A stretch of DNA of 64,000 nucleotides from Knufia peltigerae (GCA_030247855.1 JAPDRN010000025.1:124001-188000), one strand, 5' to 3'. Positions 9,755 to 21,887 are shown, counted from the first letter of the stretch. The notes: a model not told the origin generated them from the letters alone. Numbers and translations are program-made.

Positions 9755-12424
9755 ATGACCTCTCGTAAGTCTTGTAGATGTTCTTACGAATCAGCAGCTG
9801 ATTGTTTCTTCAGTAAAGCAATTCATTCGCAATGTGCGAGCGTCAAAGACCATCGCCGACGAACGAGCCGTCGTTCAAAAGGAGAGCGCAGCAATCCGAG
9901 CCAGCTTCCGCGAAGAAAGTCACGATTCAAACATAAGGTCATTACACGCGACAGTATTTCCCATAGACAAAATCTGACCGTTAACAGGAGGAACAATGTC
10001 GCCAAACTTCTCTACCTCTTCACGCTCGGCGAGCGTACACATTTCGGTCAGATCGAATGCCTCAAACTACTCGCCTCCCCTCGATTCGCGGACAAACGCT
10101 TGGGCTACCTGGGGACTATGCTCTTGTTGGATGAGAACCAGGAGGTCTTGACTTTAGTGACGAATTCGTTGAAGAAGTAAGTTCTCACAGCTCTCGTGCT
10201 CCGGTATCTCTAACTTGCCCTAGCGATCTGAACCACTCCAACCAATATGTTGTTGGCCTTGCTCTTTGCACCCTTGGAAACATTGCGTCCATCGAAATGT
10301 CCCGAGACCTCTTCCCCGAGATTGAAACGCTAATATCGACTGGGAACCCCTACATTCGTCGAAAAGCGGCCTTATGCGCAATGAAAATATGCCGCAAGGT
10401 TCCAGACCTCCAGGAACATTTTTTGGAAAAGGCGAAATTGCTTCTACAGGACAGAAATCACGGGGTTTTGCTCTGCGGCATTACCCTGATCGCTAACATG
10501 TGTGAATTTGATGAAGCAGAGGGTGAAGAAGGCCTGGTCGAGATGTTCCGACCTGTTGTCCCTCACCTTGTTAGAACATTGAAAAGTCTGACCAGCTCCG
10601 GTTACACTCCTGAGCACGATGTTTCCGGCATCACTGATCCGTTTCTGCAAGTCAAAATCCTGCAATTGCTGAGAGTACTTGGGAGAGGTGATGCTGCAAC
10701 GAGTGAATTGATGAACGACATTCTGGCCCAAGTAGCCACCAACACCGAGTCTACCAAGAATGTCGGAAATGCAATTCTGTACGAGTCCGTTCTCACCATC
10801 CTTGATATCGAAGCCGACTCCGGACTGCGCGTTCTGGGGGTTAATATCTTGGGAAAATTCCTGGCAAACAAAGACAACAACATTCGCTATGTTGCATTAA
10901 ATACTTTGATCAAGGTTGTTGCGATTGAGCCGAATGCAGTCCAGCGGCACCGAAACACCATTCTAGAGTGTCTGAGAGACCCAGATATTTCCATTCGCCG
11001 ACGAGCTCTGGATCTTAGCTTCACTTTGATTCGGGAAGACAATGTTCGTGTACTGGTGCGGGAATTGCTTGCCTTTTTGGAAGTTGCGGACAATGAATTC
11101 AAGTCCGTCATCACCACACAAATTGGGATTGCTGCTGATCGTTTCGCTCCTAACAAACGGTGGCATATCGACACCATGCTCAGAGTGGTCAAATTAGCCG
11201 GCAACTACGTGAGGGAGCAAATCCTGTCATCCTTTATCCGACTCATCGCTACGTCACCCGACCAGCAATCATACTCGGTCCAGAAGTTGTACTCGGCTTT
11301 GAAGGCCGACATCACCCAGGAAGCCTTGACTCTATCTGGGGTTTGGGTCATTGGTGAGTTTGGGGACGCGCTCCTCCAAGGGGGGTCGTATGAAGAGGAA
11401 GAATTGGTGAAGGAAGTCAGGGAAAGCGATATTGTCGACCTTTACTACACGATATTGAACTCAACATATGCGAATCAGGTTGTGACTGAATTTATCATCA
11501 CGTCTTCCATGAAACTGACCACCAGATTAACCGATCAGTCACAAATTGAGAGGATACGACGACTGATGCAATCGAGGACGTCTGATCTAAGTGTCGAGAT
11601 CCAGCAACGAGCGGTGGAGTACAGTAATCTCTTCGGATATGAATCCATACGTCGCGGTGTCTTGGAGAGAATGCCACCACCAGAAATCAAGGAGGAACAG
11701 CGTGTGCTTGGACAGGCGACTACCCCAGCCAAGGACAAACGAAAGACGCTGAAGGCAAAAGCAAACACCAAGGTATCCAAGACCACCGAATCAGACATGC
11801 TTCTGGATCTTATGGGCGGTTCGGATGTACCAGCAGCGAGTGCTAGCGCTACACTCAACGGTCAGCAACAAACTGCAGACCTCCTTGCCGACATTCTTGG
11901 TGGTGGACCCGCCGTTTCGAGCCCTCCACCGCAAGTCAAAAGTCCAGTACCAACTTCCAACACCGATTCCATCATGGACTTATTTGGTAATGGTACAGCC
12001 AAGGCTGCCAGTCCCGCTCCTTCAGGTCCACCGGCACATCCGGCTTACAATAAGAACGACCTGGTGGTTTTCATGCAGATATCGAAGAATAGTTCTGGGG
12101 TTCAGATCGTCGCTCGCTTCAAGAACAACTCATCTTTTGAGAGCATGACGGGCGTGGGCCTCCAGGCGGCGGTGCCGAAGAGTCAGAAATTGACTCTGCA
12201 GGCCATTAATCGGAGCACCCTTTCTGGTGGTGACGAAGCTACGCAAGCCATGAAGGTCGTTGCAGCGACTGGAGTGAGTTAATCTATTGACTGTTTTCTT
12301 TGTATCTACTGCTGACCCTGAATCCTAGTCCCTGCCTCCGAAACTCCGATTGCGTCTGAAGATATCCTACACCAAAGAAGGAGGGGCGCCAGTGACGGAA
12401 CAGGTCGACTGGACCGAGCCATGA
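9755..12424 (+). CDS. apl4: AP-1 complex subunit gamma (gamma-adaptin)
   Basis: Five exons, 9755-9764, 9814-9937, 9988-10176, 10224-12273 and 12329-12424, give 822 aa. The first exon is only 10 nt. The N-terminal trunk begins MTSLKQFIRNVRASKTIADE and continues with RRNNVAKLLYLFTLGERTHFGQIECLKLL, the strongly conserved gamma-adaptin start. Armadillo-like helices run to about residue 600. A Lys/Ser/Pro-rich hinge carries LLDLMGG, DLLADILGG and IMDLFGNG boxes. The C-terminal part (about 705-822) is the gamma-ear domain, completed by the last exon, which ends VDWTEP. The protein is a large subunit of the clathrin adaptor AP-1 and acts in trans-Golgi/endosome sorting. Confidence 0.95.
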
Positions 12425-13011
12425 TCTTGCTTGAGCATAGTTCGCATATACATTCTCAGGTATACATCTGGCACAGAATCGCAGAAGAAGTGAACCAAAT
12501 CCGCTTGACGTTACAAGTCTTCCTAACGTAGAGCCTCTCGGTTGGATCGGCTTGTCTCCCGTGTGGAAATGCCCTTCGACAAGCACCTATGTATTCCGAT
12601 GCCAACCGTTGAAGACGGAAGCCCTTCCGCATTCAAGTGCCTTGTACCGGTTCTTGCCAGATACCCGAGCCACGTTCTATACCTAGATAGTCATCGATCT
12701 TTGCCCTGATTCCCCGTAGTTTCTGACCTTATAGGCGTTGCTGTTGGCCCTTGAGATCCGGTTTGTCGGGCATTGGGGAGCGGAAAGACGCCGATAATCC
12801 ATCTTGGGCTTTTGACAGTAAACCTATGAGATACTCCGTAAAACACCAAGCCAGATATTCATATCTGCACACAACATGTGGTCTTCTTTAAACTGATCAA
12901 GCAGCAATCAAAGTGAAGTTCTCTTGGTGTCGCCTTCGAACGCCATTTTCTGGAACCAAGCTCTCCATCATAACCGAGGAGTCAAGACCAAAGCCCGCAA
13001 CGACAACCACT
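12425..13011. other. Intergenic region upstream of the P450
   Basis: About 590 bp between two plus-strand genes, with no supported gene. The P450 frame is open upstream to about 12913 but has no ATG before 13012 in that frame. Confidence 0.4.
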
Positions 13012-14805
13012 ATGTTGGTTTCACTGGCCCTCGCCCTGATCCCGGCCATTGTGGTCTACACACTGATAAAAAACTATTTCCTCCTGACGTCGAGCATTCC
13101 GGGTCCGTTCGTGGCGCGCTTCACCGACGCGTACCGAGCGCTGTTGGTGTACCGACGCAGACCTCACGAGGTCCATCTGGCGCTGCACAAGAAGCACGGC
13201 GATTTGGTTCGCCTGGGTCCCAACTACGTCTCCGTCACCGGGTCGCGGACTTATGTCCCCCAAATCTACGGCATCGGCAAGGGTCTCGTGAAGTCGGACT
13301 TTTACAGTGTCTTTCAGAACGTGGTCAACGGTCGACGAGCCGCGAGTCTGGTGGCCGAGACCGACGAGTCGGCTCACGCCAAGTCCAAACGTCTCATCGC
13401 CCACGCCTACTCCTTGAGCACCCTGGTGGAATACGAAGGGCTGGTGGAGAGGACCACCGTGTGTTTCTTGGACGCCCTGGAGGAGAGGTTTGCCACAACC
13501 CGTGGCGCGACAGGCGACAAAAAATCCCGTCCCTCCCAGTCTTTGGATCTCGCTCGATACCTACAGTTTTTCGCGTTCGACGTCATTGGTGAATTGACTT
13601 TTAGTCGACGTCTGGGCTTTATTGAGTCTGGCACCGACGTCGACAACATCATGGCGGCCATAGGAGCAAATTTTTCTTACTTCTCCGTGTTGGGTCAGAT
13701 GCCGTGGTTGGACGAGACTCTGCTGGGTAAAAACCCAATCTATGTCAAATACTTTCGAAAGAGTGTCAGTTCACCAATCCTGATCTTTGCTCAACGTCTA
13801 CTCAAGGAACGTCTCGAGGATTTGGATGGTCAGGATAATACTGGTGGGGACGACAAAAACCGACAAGACCCAAAAGGAAAAGGAGGAGAGTCCTACAACA
13901 GACCAGATTTCCTCACGAGGTTTCTCAAAGTACGAAAAGAGCAAATGGAAAGTCACGACGAAGCTTTGTCGGATGGTCAAATCTTGTCCTACCTTTTCGT
14001 AAGTGAACAACCAAAACACCCTCGTCTCATTATTCCTTCCTCCTCTGGTCCCCTCAAGCAATCCCAGTCTCTGTGCTTCTCACCATCTTTGCTCAATTCC
14101 AACCTTCATGAATACCAGCTTACCTCTTTTTCGTTCCTCTCCATCAAGATGAACATCAACGCCGGCAGTGACACGATAGCTTCCACACTCCGAGCCATTT
14201 TTTATCATCTACTCAAGAATCCAACGTCCCTGACGGAGCTACAATCGGAACTCGATGCTGCCGCCAGAGACAAAAAGATTTCCGTGCCTTGCCCGACTTG
14301 GGTCGAGACACAAGAAAACTTGCCCTTTCTTTGCGCGGTGATCAAGGAAGGTTTGAGGATGAACCCTGCCTTGTCACTACCCTTGGAAAGAGTCGTCCCC
14401 GCCGAAGGACTAACACTCCGACACGAAGACAACACCACGACATCCTTACCCCCAGGAACGATAATCGGCATCAACCCTTGGGTGTTTCAAAGATCCACCG
14501 ACATCTTTGGGAAAGACGCAGAACGATGGAACCCAACCAGATGGTTGACCGCGGAAGAAAAATCGACAAAATCAATGGAGCACAGTCTATTGGCTTTCGG
14601 TGCCGGGAAAAGATCTTGCCTGGGGAAGAACGTTGCCCTCCTGGAACTTCACAAACTCATCCCGGCCATGCTTTTGAAGTTCAACATGACCCTGACTCAC
14701 CCAGACCGGGAGTGGAAGGTCGAAAACGCCTGGGCCTTGAACCAAACCGACATCGAGGTCAACTTGTCACTGAGGAACCCGAGGCGGAATCCAGAGGAAT
14801 CATAA
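13012..14805 (+). CDS. Cytochrome P450 monooxygenase (microsomal, E-class)
   Basis: Exons 13012-13998 and 14149-14805 give 547 aa. An N-terminal membrane helix (about 3-20) is followed by the proline hinge SIPGPF. The family motifs are INAGSDTIAST of helix I (directly after the splice), KEGLR as the ExxR helix, the P..W region NPTRW, and the haem loop FGAGKRSCLGK with the ligand Cys at about 486. It should oxidise a hydrophobic substrate at the ER with a P450 reductase; the substrate cannot be told. Overall it resembles the pisatin demethylase/benzoate hydroxylase-like fungal group. The 150-bp intron is a multiple of three and lacks an in-frame stop, so retention would insert 50 residues. There is no secondary-metabolism backbone enzyme nearby. 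It converges on the next gene. Confidence 0.92.
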   Translation: MLVSLALALIPAIVVYTLIKNYFLLTSSIPGPFVARFTDAYRALLVYRRRPHEVHLALHKKHGDLVRLGPNYVSVTGSRTYVPQIYGIGKGLVKSDFYSVFQNVVNGRRAASLVAETDESAHAKSKRLIAHAYSLSTLVEYEGLVERTTVCFLDALEERFATTRGATGDKKSRPSQSLDLARYLQFFAFDVIGELTFSRRLGFIESGTDVDNIMAAIGANFSYFSVLGQMPWLDETLLGKNPIYVKYFRKSVSSPILIFAQRLLKERLEDLDGQDNTGGDDKNRQDPKGKGGESYNRPDFLTRFLKVRKEQMESHDEALSDGQILSYLFVSEQPKHPRLIIPSSSGPLKQSQSLCFSPSLLNSNLHEYQLTSFSFLSIKMNINAGSDTIASTLRAIFYHLLKNPTSLTELQSELDAAARDKKISVPCPTWVETQENLPFLCAVIKEGLRMNPALSLPLERVVPAEGLTLRHEDNTTTSLPPGTIIGINPWVFQRSTDIFGKDAERWNPTRWLTAEEKSTKSMEHSLLAFGAGKRSCLGKNVALLELHKLIPAMLLKFNMTLTHPDREWKVENAWALNQTDIEVNLSLRNPRRNPEES

Positions 14806-14964
14806 TGAGAGAGTCAATCAGGGAATTGATCCAACACATACGAGTGCGTGTTTTGTTTTCGGGTGTTGGAACAGGGGCCGAAAAAAAAACAATGCAGATA
14901 CTTCCATCATCTCATATCGGAAGGATGCAACTACTATCCGTACTCCCTGACGTGAACGGTGGTC

Positions 14965-16718
14965 TCAAAACGATGACCGAAACCCACCAGATTCGATAAC
15001 CTCGACCAACACTTTCAACGAGCGCCAAATGTCTTCGTCCCAAGACCCTCTCAGAGCTCCCATCAGCCTCCGACTTACAATGCCCATGCCGGTATGGACA
15101 GTTCTAGCCCTGCTCCCTAGACCGTGCACGGTCGAGCAAACGGAGGGGATGGAATCACCGGTCTGGTCATCAAGACCCAACATCGCTCTCGCCTTGGCCG
15201 GGATCCGCTGTATATTTGTATTTCCATTCATATTGTGGTGCACCACCACCTCTTCTCGACCTCCTCCTCCGTGCACACCGGGTTGCTCAGATGCGTCCTC
15301 CAACTGTGTAAAGTAAATATCAAACAGAATCCATGCTACGAGACTCGACAATAACGTGTCGGGCGCCGTTGGGAAGATCTTCCCGAGTGTATCGATATAA
15401 GTCTGGTCTGCCACGTCCGGCGAACGGACTTCGAGCACGGATGATGAATCAAGCCGTGGCACTCCATCAGGGTAATTGAAAATGGCCTGCGTGACGGCCC
15501 TGAGGATTCTCTCCATTTTTCGGCACCTCGACCGTGTTGCCACTTCTTCGGTGGGAGAAGACAGATGGGATGATGGCTGACCGACGATAAGATCAAGTCG
15601 ATCGTCTCGTTCGTGCCTCCTTGGGTTGATGAATGTCGATGACTCTGAGCACGTCGACCACCTCCTCGCGGACACAGTGAATGGATCCGCCAAGCACGGC
15701 GACATTTGCGAGCCGGCGACATTGCAGACGCCATGCCGGGACTGGTGACACATCGGTCTTCTTTTTGGGTTACTCAAAGATGCAGGCACAGGCCTTGGCT
15801 GTCCCGAAGGGTGCGCCAGTTGGACCTCATCGGACGGAATACATGTTGTCGCAGCAAGAGAATTGGGCTGAGTCATTTGTGTCGCCACCTCCTCCCCCGG
15901 AGTGTCATAGGGGCTGAAGGCAGAGATCTCAACCGTCGATTGTACTGGTGTCGATGGACTTTGGGAAATTTCAGGGGTCGGTGCTGATCCCTTGCGACGG
16001 GACACTGGTCGCTGAATCTGGACAATTCTTGGTTTGCCAGATCCAACCAGTACAGTTGCAACCATCTATGAACCGTCAGATCGTGCCTCACTCATCAAAA
16101 GACAGAGCTTGTACTCACAACTTGACCGTCCGCATATTCTGGGTCATCCTGACTGCAAGGGTGCTCGACGATTTGGAAGAACCTTGCCTTGAACCGCCTG
16201 CGTCTCTCATCGTGAGATGTTGTATTCGCCAGCCATCCCGACTCGTCCGAACAGACAAAGGCATGTGATGTCTGATCGATGGGGGTGACTGGAAAGGAGT
16301 CGGACGCAGTACTTTCATCATTGTCATCGGCCTTGTCGTCCGTCACTGACTCGGCACACATGAAATCTCCGGTCGTACTGATGGTATCTTCCTCATTGCA
16401 ATAATATGAAAATATTTGCAACTTGTCCAATACAGCATCATTCAAGGTCTGACTTGCAGCTCGACTATGAGAAAATCCAAAGTATGAGTCCGTTTCGTCT
16501 TTTGCGTCGTGCGTGATGGGACTCGGAAGCGGGGACGTGACGGTACTGGCGGCATGCTGTCGCGCAAGTCCACGGAGGTCATCAGAGCTTGTGCCCGATC
16601 TTCGAAGTTCTCTCGAGCACGGCGTTGCAGGTGACTGTTCATCGCTCGTACGCGGAGTTTGCGTCAATTTGGCCGGAAAAGGAGCTTTGATCGGGGGCAC
16701 TGATGATCCGGTCGCCAT
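14965..16718 (-). CDS. Hypothetical Ser/Pro-rich protein, no recognised domain
   Basis: Exons 16718-16119 and 16065-14965, joined over a 53-bp GTGAGT...ATAG intron in phase 0, give 566 aa. The start at 16718 (MATGSSVPP) is the first ATG in this frame well placed before the main body; the frame remains open to an ATG at 16895. The N-terminal 200 residues are Ser/Thr/Pro-rich and disordered-looking. Around the splice the acidic and basic segment RRRFKARFFQIVEHPCSQDDPEYADGQV joins MVATVLVGSGKPR. The C-terminal third is helical (ILRAVTQAIFNYPDG, TLLSSLVAWILFDIYF) and ends in a globular-looking segment. I do not recognise the family. Long intact frames and a phase-correct intron support a real gene. 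It converges with the P450, stops 159 bp apart. Confidence 0.7.
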
Positions 16719-17720
16719 CCTGCGAAACCGGGCCTGAAGTCCATTCGCTTTGGATCTCACCGACCGAGTTCGCTCTAGAAGCTTCGAAAATTGCAGCCGG
16801 TGACCATCGCACGTCGGAGGGTGTGCTCGAGGTGTCGAAGGGATGAACGCTCTGTTGGCCAAATAATTCATGAGGCAGGTTCGAGGGCGACTCAAGAGTC
16901 ATGTGAGATGTAGAACCTGATGTGTACATTGTTGTCCCTATGTGGGAAATGATTCAGTATAGATAAAAAGTGCCCGTCGAGGGGGGAACAGGGGAGGCAG
17001 GGGAAGAGGAAATGCCATGAACGCCGAGTCGATATAGAACGCGCATCGTGTGTTGCAAATTCAACTGTCATGGCGTCTGGTCGAGTTAGCCGTGCGACCA
17101 GCCGCCTGTCTCAGACATAATTTCATGTTTGCCCTTGCATTTCCCGTCAAATCTAGGATCTCGTGGTACACAAAACATCCCGCCGCTGAGGGGGGGAGCT
17201 GGATCCGGCCAGTTTGAGTGTGTCTCTAGTGTGGGAGACGCATCCCTTGCGTCAAAAGCCAACTTTACATCCGATGACAAGCGTCGATCAGTCGTAGCAG
17301 TAGCACCGCAGTAGACACCATCGTCGAAATTAAACGGAAGTTCAGTGTCTCTAATTGTCATGCCTTGCATGGTGGAAGCACAGCTCTGGACCCTTGTGTC
17401 GCAAACAACGTGCCGCGAAACCAGGTCAATTCCTAAAGGGGGGCGATTGTAGGAGAAATCTCGTCTTATTTGAACTCGTCTCACCAGAATGCAACCTGCA
17501 GTGTTGCTCCCTTTTTGGACTTGAATCAGTGTCCCTATTGAAAGACTCGCATCGAGTGGAAGGTCGGACAATTCACAAATATGTACAGTCTTCGCATGCT
17601 GAGCTTGGGCCGGATCAGCTTATCGGGGCTAGGCTTGTCAATGATCTGGCCAACTGATCGGATCCCACATGCAAAGGGAAAGTGGAAGATCTCGATGGGG
17701 AACGGGATTAGATTGATGAG
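16719..17720. other. Intergenic region with an overlapping alternative N-terminal frame
   Basis: About 1 kb between two minus-strand genes. From an ATG at 16929 an open frame of 96 codons overlaps the start of the hypothetical gene in another frame; I found no clean phase-compatible splice to link them. An open frame at 17086-17571 (minus) has no ATG at its head and no family resemblance. The remainder should hold the promoter of the hypothetical gene and the 3' end of the transporter gene. Confidence 0.4.
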
Positions 17721-19156
17721 CTATATATGTTCGATTGGCTCTTCTGGGAGCAAATGAGTGTGCTCTGATGGTTCCTCCTCCCTTCCTGGAAGTAGAGCTC
17801 GGATAGGTGGCCTCACGAGGTCGTTGAACATAAAGGTACCATAAACAAGCTACACGTTGTCAGTTATCTGCAGTAGCTCGCATGCATGCATTTCGCCACT
17901 TACGAGTGCAAATCCAGCCACCTGAAGCCATTTGAATGATTCCCATCCTAACCCGAGGGAGACGAGCCAGATGAAAAGTGTGCGGCAGGTATCGATGATT
18001 GAACGAGATGTTGCCGAGATACTCCTCGTCACAGATAGTCCAAAGAAATTGAAGCCGCCAATTGACACCATAATGGCGAGACTCGATATTCCAATTGCCC
18101 TGTTGGTGAAAATTTGTCGATAACCTTCTTCAGCATCAAAGAACCCTTGCCTCCCGGATGGTGTAATGCCGACACTGAGATGTAGAATTACCTGCACAAC
18201 AACAGTTACAATGAAACCAAATAGCCCTTCCCAAGCGACTACTTTGAGTGGCTCGAGTGCGTAGTGTTCCAAAATCCACTCTTCCAGGCAGAACTGGGTC
18301 GCGGTGAAGATTTGAGCAAAAGCGATCAGGAGAATACCGACAACAGTCTTGAGGACTTCTGCACTGGCAGCCTGGGCAGCCACAGATCGCACCGCTAGAT
18401 GCAGAGCAAAGAGTGTCTCCTTCGGATCCTGCGGAGGTGACGCCTTCTGGTCACCAGATGAGATGACGCCAGCAAGGCCGACCAAGGCGACACCTGCCAC
18501 CACAATGACGAGCGACAGCCAGTGATAAATGTAGAGTCTTCTCTTGAGGAATAGTACGCTGAAGAGACCAACAAACAACACCAGTGCGCCTCTTGTCATT
18601 TGGTATATCGAGGCGGCCACAAATAGCAGGCCGACATTCATGAGTGTGGTTCCCGCGATGTCGCAGCAAGCTGGGAGTCCGAGCAGTGTCACTTTCCAAC
18701 CCATCAATGGAACTCGATCATCAGCATTCGGCACGAGAGGCTTCAACGCGGGGCTTGGAGCATTTCTCGAGGTCGGTCGCACGGTAACGTCGTCGTCATC
18801 GTCTTCTTCTCGCTCCTCGGTATTCACGGGCTGGTAGAGCAGAGGAGCTTCGCGGGTAGATAGGATAAAGTATCGATATAGGAAGAAACCAAGGATCACA
18901 AGCCAGCTGCCCATTTCGCCAATGAACATCTGTACACTGTTTATCTCGTCAGCCAAAGGTTCGGTTCCGCCTTCCGGAGTCTGGAGTTTCTTTACGTTTG
19001 GATAACCGGCTGCTCAAAGGTCTTGCGGTGATGCGGATTTTCATCGTCACAGTTGCGTACACATTGTTGGTCCTGATACTTGGTGAGGATTGTGTTGGCA
19101 CAGCCCGTCAGTAACATCATTCCCACCAGGATGGGGATGATTGCTTTGGTCGCCAT
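17721..19156 (-). CDS. SLC35F6-like drug/metabolite transporter superfamily protein
   Basis: Three exons, 19156-18996, 18936-17904 and 17849-17721, give 440 aa. The N-terminal exon encodes a first membrane segment, MATKAIIPILVGMMLLTGCANT, and KYQDQQC. The splice completes FEQPVIQTVQMFIGEMGSW, a conserved SLC35F6/C2orf18 signature. About ten hydrophobic helices follow, with CCDIAGTTLMNVGLLF and the MTRGALVLFVGLFSVLFLKR nucleotide-sugar-transporter-like region. An acidic cytoplasmic loop lies near residues 85-105. The C-terminal tail is hydrophilic with two dileucine-type motifs (ALLPG and HLLPEE), which fits a vacuolar/lysosomal or endomembrane address as for human SLC35F6. The substrate is unknown. 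Confidence 0.9.
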
Positions 19157-20147
19157 GCTGGGCGGTGTTTCGTCCGGCAGTCGAGCTGTGTGGTCCCTGA
19201 TGAGCAGAGACGGATGGTCTATGCCAGGCCTAAAACAACACGAATAGCATGAACAGCAGAAAGGTTTGAAGTCGCGTGCAATACGAGCACGAAGATTAGA
19301 CGATGATAAGGATGATTGAAGCTGGAATCTGGAATGTACTGTAGTCCGGAGTCACGCAGGCAGGATCACCGGGAATGGCCTCGGCAGGGCTACGCTGGTG
19401 ACTCTGGTGGCCCGTGCCTGGGTATGATACAATAGGTGTACTCGGTACTGTGACCGGAAGGTCAGGCGGGCTGCTTACTAGGGTGAAGTATTGAACGAGG
19501 CTGGGTCGGCTCGTTGCTTGCCCGTCTTCGCACTGGCGGTGGCAAGGGTCCCCCATGGTTACAAGGCACATGATTGTCCATCCTTACCTCGAGAGTAGTT
19601 CCCCTGAACAAAGCAGTCTTTCGTCAGCACAATACTTTTATGTTTCTACACTTTTCGTACGGAATATGTTAGCGAGGTAGTGAGTGCGTACTCTGCACTC
19701 GGATGCCCGTACCTGGGGTGTGAACACAGCACCTGGCGAGATGGCGAGCGACCAGATCCCATATCCGCAAACTCGAGTTCTTCCAATACTCGACATGGGC
19801 GGATGGTGAGGGATATCGAGCAATACTACCTTGCCAGGTACTGTGTCGCACTCGAGACACTTTTATAGTGATATGATAACGGACTCGGCCCCCGTACCTA
19901 GGTATTCTTTGCACCATCCGGAGTCGTAGCTACCACAGCCTCCCAGTATAGCATGGTGTTTGTTTACAACCACTTTGACGTCCCCAGACATACGTAGCGT
20001 CTCAGTGAATTATAACTGGTGCTGAAATCCATGACCCTTCGTAAAATATATGCGCAACTGCCCGATATCTGTACAACATTTCCCTCATTCATTCATATGT
20101 CCAATACAACTTAGTCGTGTCGCTGAAGGAGGCAAAAGTAAAAGTCA
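19157..20147. other. Intergenic region, no gene supported
   Basis: About 990 bp upstream of the transporter gene and downstream of the small membrane protein gene. Short open frames on both strands show no family resemblance, and I see no repeat. Confidence 0.4.
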
Positions 20148-20552
20148 TCAACCACCAGTCGAGTATACCCTACTCGGCCTTCGTACACTCGACAAACTGC
20201 CACTTCGACTTCTCCGCCGTCTTCTGCTGCCATTGCTCCGCACTTTTCTCTCTACCACGACTTCTTCCCGACCTATTCTTCTGTTGTTGTTGTTTAACGA
20301 ATTGAATAGATATATCAGCAGAATTGTCCCGAAAAAAGTTCCGAGGATGGCGCCAGCGAGGGTCCCGCCGGAATATTGGCCCGAGCAGGATGGCGAGGAG
20401 TTGGTGACAATGGTCGTCGTGGCCTGTCTCGCAACGAGCACGGGCGTTACGGCATCGAGGGCGGACGCCGGGTTCGGATGGGGTGACTGTCAGACTCGTT
20501 ATCAGCGATTCCGTCTCTCGCACAACCCAACTCCAAACTGCGCGCGTACCAT
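20148..20552 (-). CDS. Small single-pass membrane protein with Arg/Ser-rich tail (hypothetical)
   Basis: Predicted exons 20552-20550 (the ATG alone) and 20486-20148, separated by a 63-bp GTACGC...CTGATAAC...ACAG intron, give 113 aa. The product begins MSPHPNPASALDAVTP and continues with a Thr/Ser-rich extracellular part containing one Cys (SPSCSGQYSGG). One glycine-containing membrane helix follows (AGAILGTFFGTILLIYLF), then an Asn run and a basic tail with RRRRRSRSGSLSS. Small fungal proteins with a GG-A-G membrane segment and Arg/Ser tail are common and uncharacterised. Without the proposed intron the frame has no ATG at its head, so the start depends on the splice model. No function is assigned. 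Confidence 0.5.
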
Positions 20553-21887
20553 GTTTGAAAATCTTACAAGGACTACCAACTCTTCCCTGCAATGTGCGCA
20601 CTTTCAGTGAGCGACGTTGGCTGCAAAATAGTTGATGTTCGCTGTCGTAGTACGAAACCCATGCGCAGGCGCTAATACTGTGTAAGGCTTTTGTTTTTGG
20701 AACGGGTAAAGGGCTTGCCAGCGATGAAACTCAGGTCGCAACGGGATGCAATACGAATGATATCGCAATCACTCGACGAAGCACTGGCGACAAGAAGGAT
20801 GCGACAAGCGAGCGTAAGTTCGCAAAGCGAAACGGGAGTGCGGATAGTAGTGGTGGTGGTGGTGTTGTTGACAGTCGCATCATGGTTGCCGATAGGCTTG
20901 TTTAGCCATTTACCGAGTTAATAAAACAAAGCGAGACTTGCGCTCACCAAGTTGACGTCAGCAGGAACTTCACCAGCCACAAGGACCAAGCCTGTGGGGG
21001 CCAGCTACGAGTACGTGTACGAGTACGAGCACGAGTCCAGAGTACCACTAGCAAATGGTTAGTCGTGGTAGTACGAATACTTTTGTATTCTGTATCAAAA
21101 TTACCTCAGGCACCTGGAATAGGTGCGATCACTTTTCATACTTGTACTGCCTCTTTACCTGTGCGTGCATCCGTCATTGCACATGGTCAAGCCATGCGAT
21201 GCACAGACCTAAATTAACCCCAGACTGACCGACCCCGCCAGCAGTAGACGAAACTTCAACAAGCCTCTGCACTCCACACAGTCTATCAATTGTCATGATT
21301 TGTTCCCCCTACAGAAGAAGAGCGTCGCCTGGCCGGGAGATCACAAGTGAAAGGGGGCCGCGGGACGGGCGAGATCGTTTGCCGACACTTGTTGCTGCAT
21401 CGATTCTAGCATCCTCACAGCGGACCTATACCTTGAAGTCGTCTAATTTGCATCGAGGTTGGGCATCCTTCTGTCTGACACTCACATAGTATGTTCTGAG
21501 AGACCGAAGGGGTTGTGATCAATAAGGAAGTGTTGAGGAGATGGCTCACTCGAGCCCAGTACTTTTGAGATGTCGCTCGCAGTGACAGTGTGCCATCACA
21601 GCGACCAATGAACCGACACCAACACCATGTTCGCGACAACCCAAAGTGAAAATAACCAACTCCGAGTCGCAAAGATAGGAACAGATACCGAAGTCGCATT
21701 GTCGGAGCCATGGCTTCTATCATGCTGGGTTGACAGTCACTTCGACTTGCTTTTCTTCTGTGCTTCCGGTCTCACTCAAGGCTACTAGCCTCATTGCTCA
21801 GCTCTTATCAAACGTTCCAGTCTCAAGCGGTTAGTGCGACGCCGGTTTCAGGTCTTTTGATGTTGAGGCTGACTTCAGAATACCAGT
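20553..21887. other. Long intergenic region with a short TACGAG-type repeat
   Basis: About 1.3 kb with no supported gene. An imperfect hexamer repeat around TACGAG lies at about 21007-21035. A 65-codon open frame from an ATG at 20724 (plus) ends in a hydrophobic stretch but has no recognisable relatives and is probably spurious. Confidence 0.4.

Noticed and set aside
12913..13011. Upstream extension of the P450 frame
   Set aside because: The frame is open but contains no ATG before 13012, and the sequence after 13012 already provides a normal membrane anchor.
12425..16718. Secondary-metabolite cluster around the P450
   Set aside because: The neighbours are gamma-adaptin and an orphan protein; no PKS, NRPS, terpene cyclase or tailoring set is present.
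17086..17571. 161-codon minus-strand open frame
   Set aside because: It has no ATG at its head, no family resemblance and no splice partner that I could find.
20050..20610. 186-codon plus-strand frame opposite the small membrane protein
   Set aside because: It is antisense to the better-supported frame, and its Leu/Arg-rich composition is what the reverse of an Arg/Ser tail produces.
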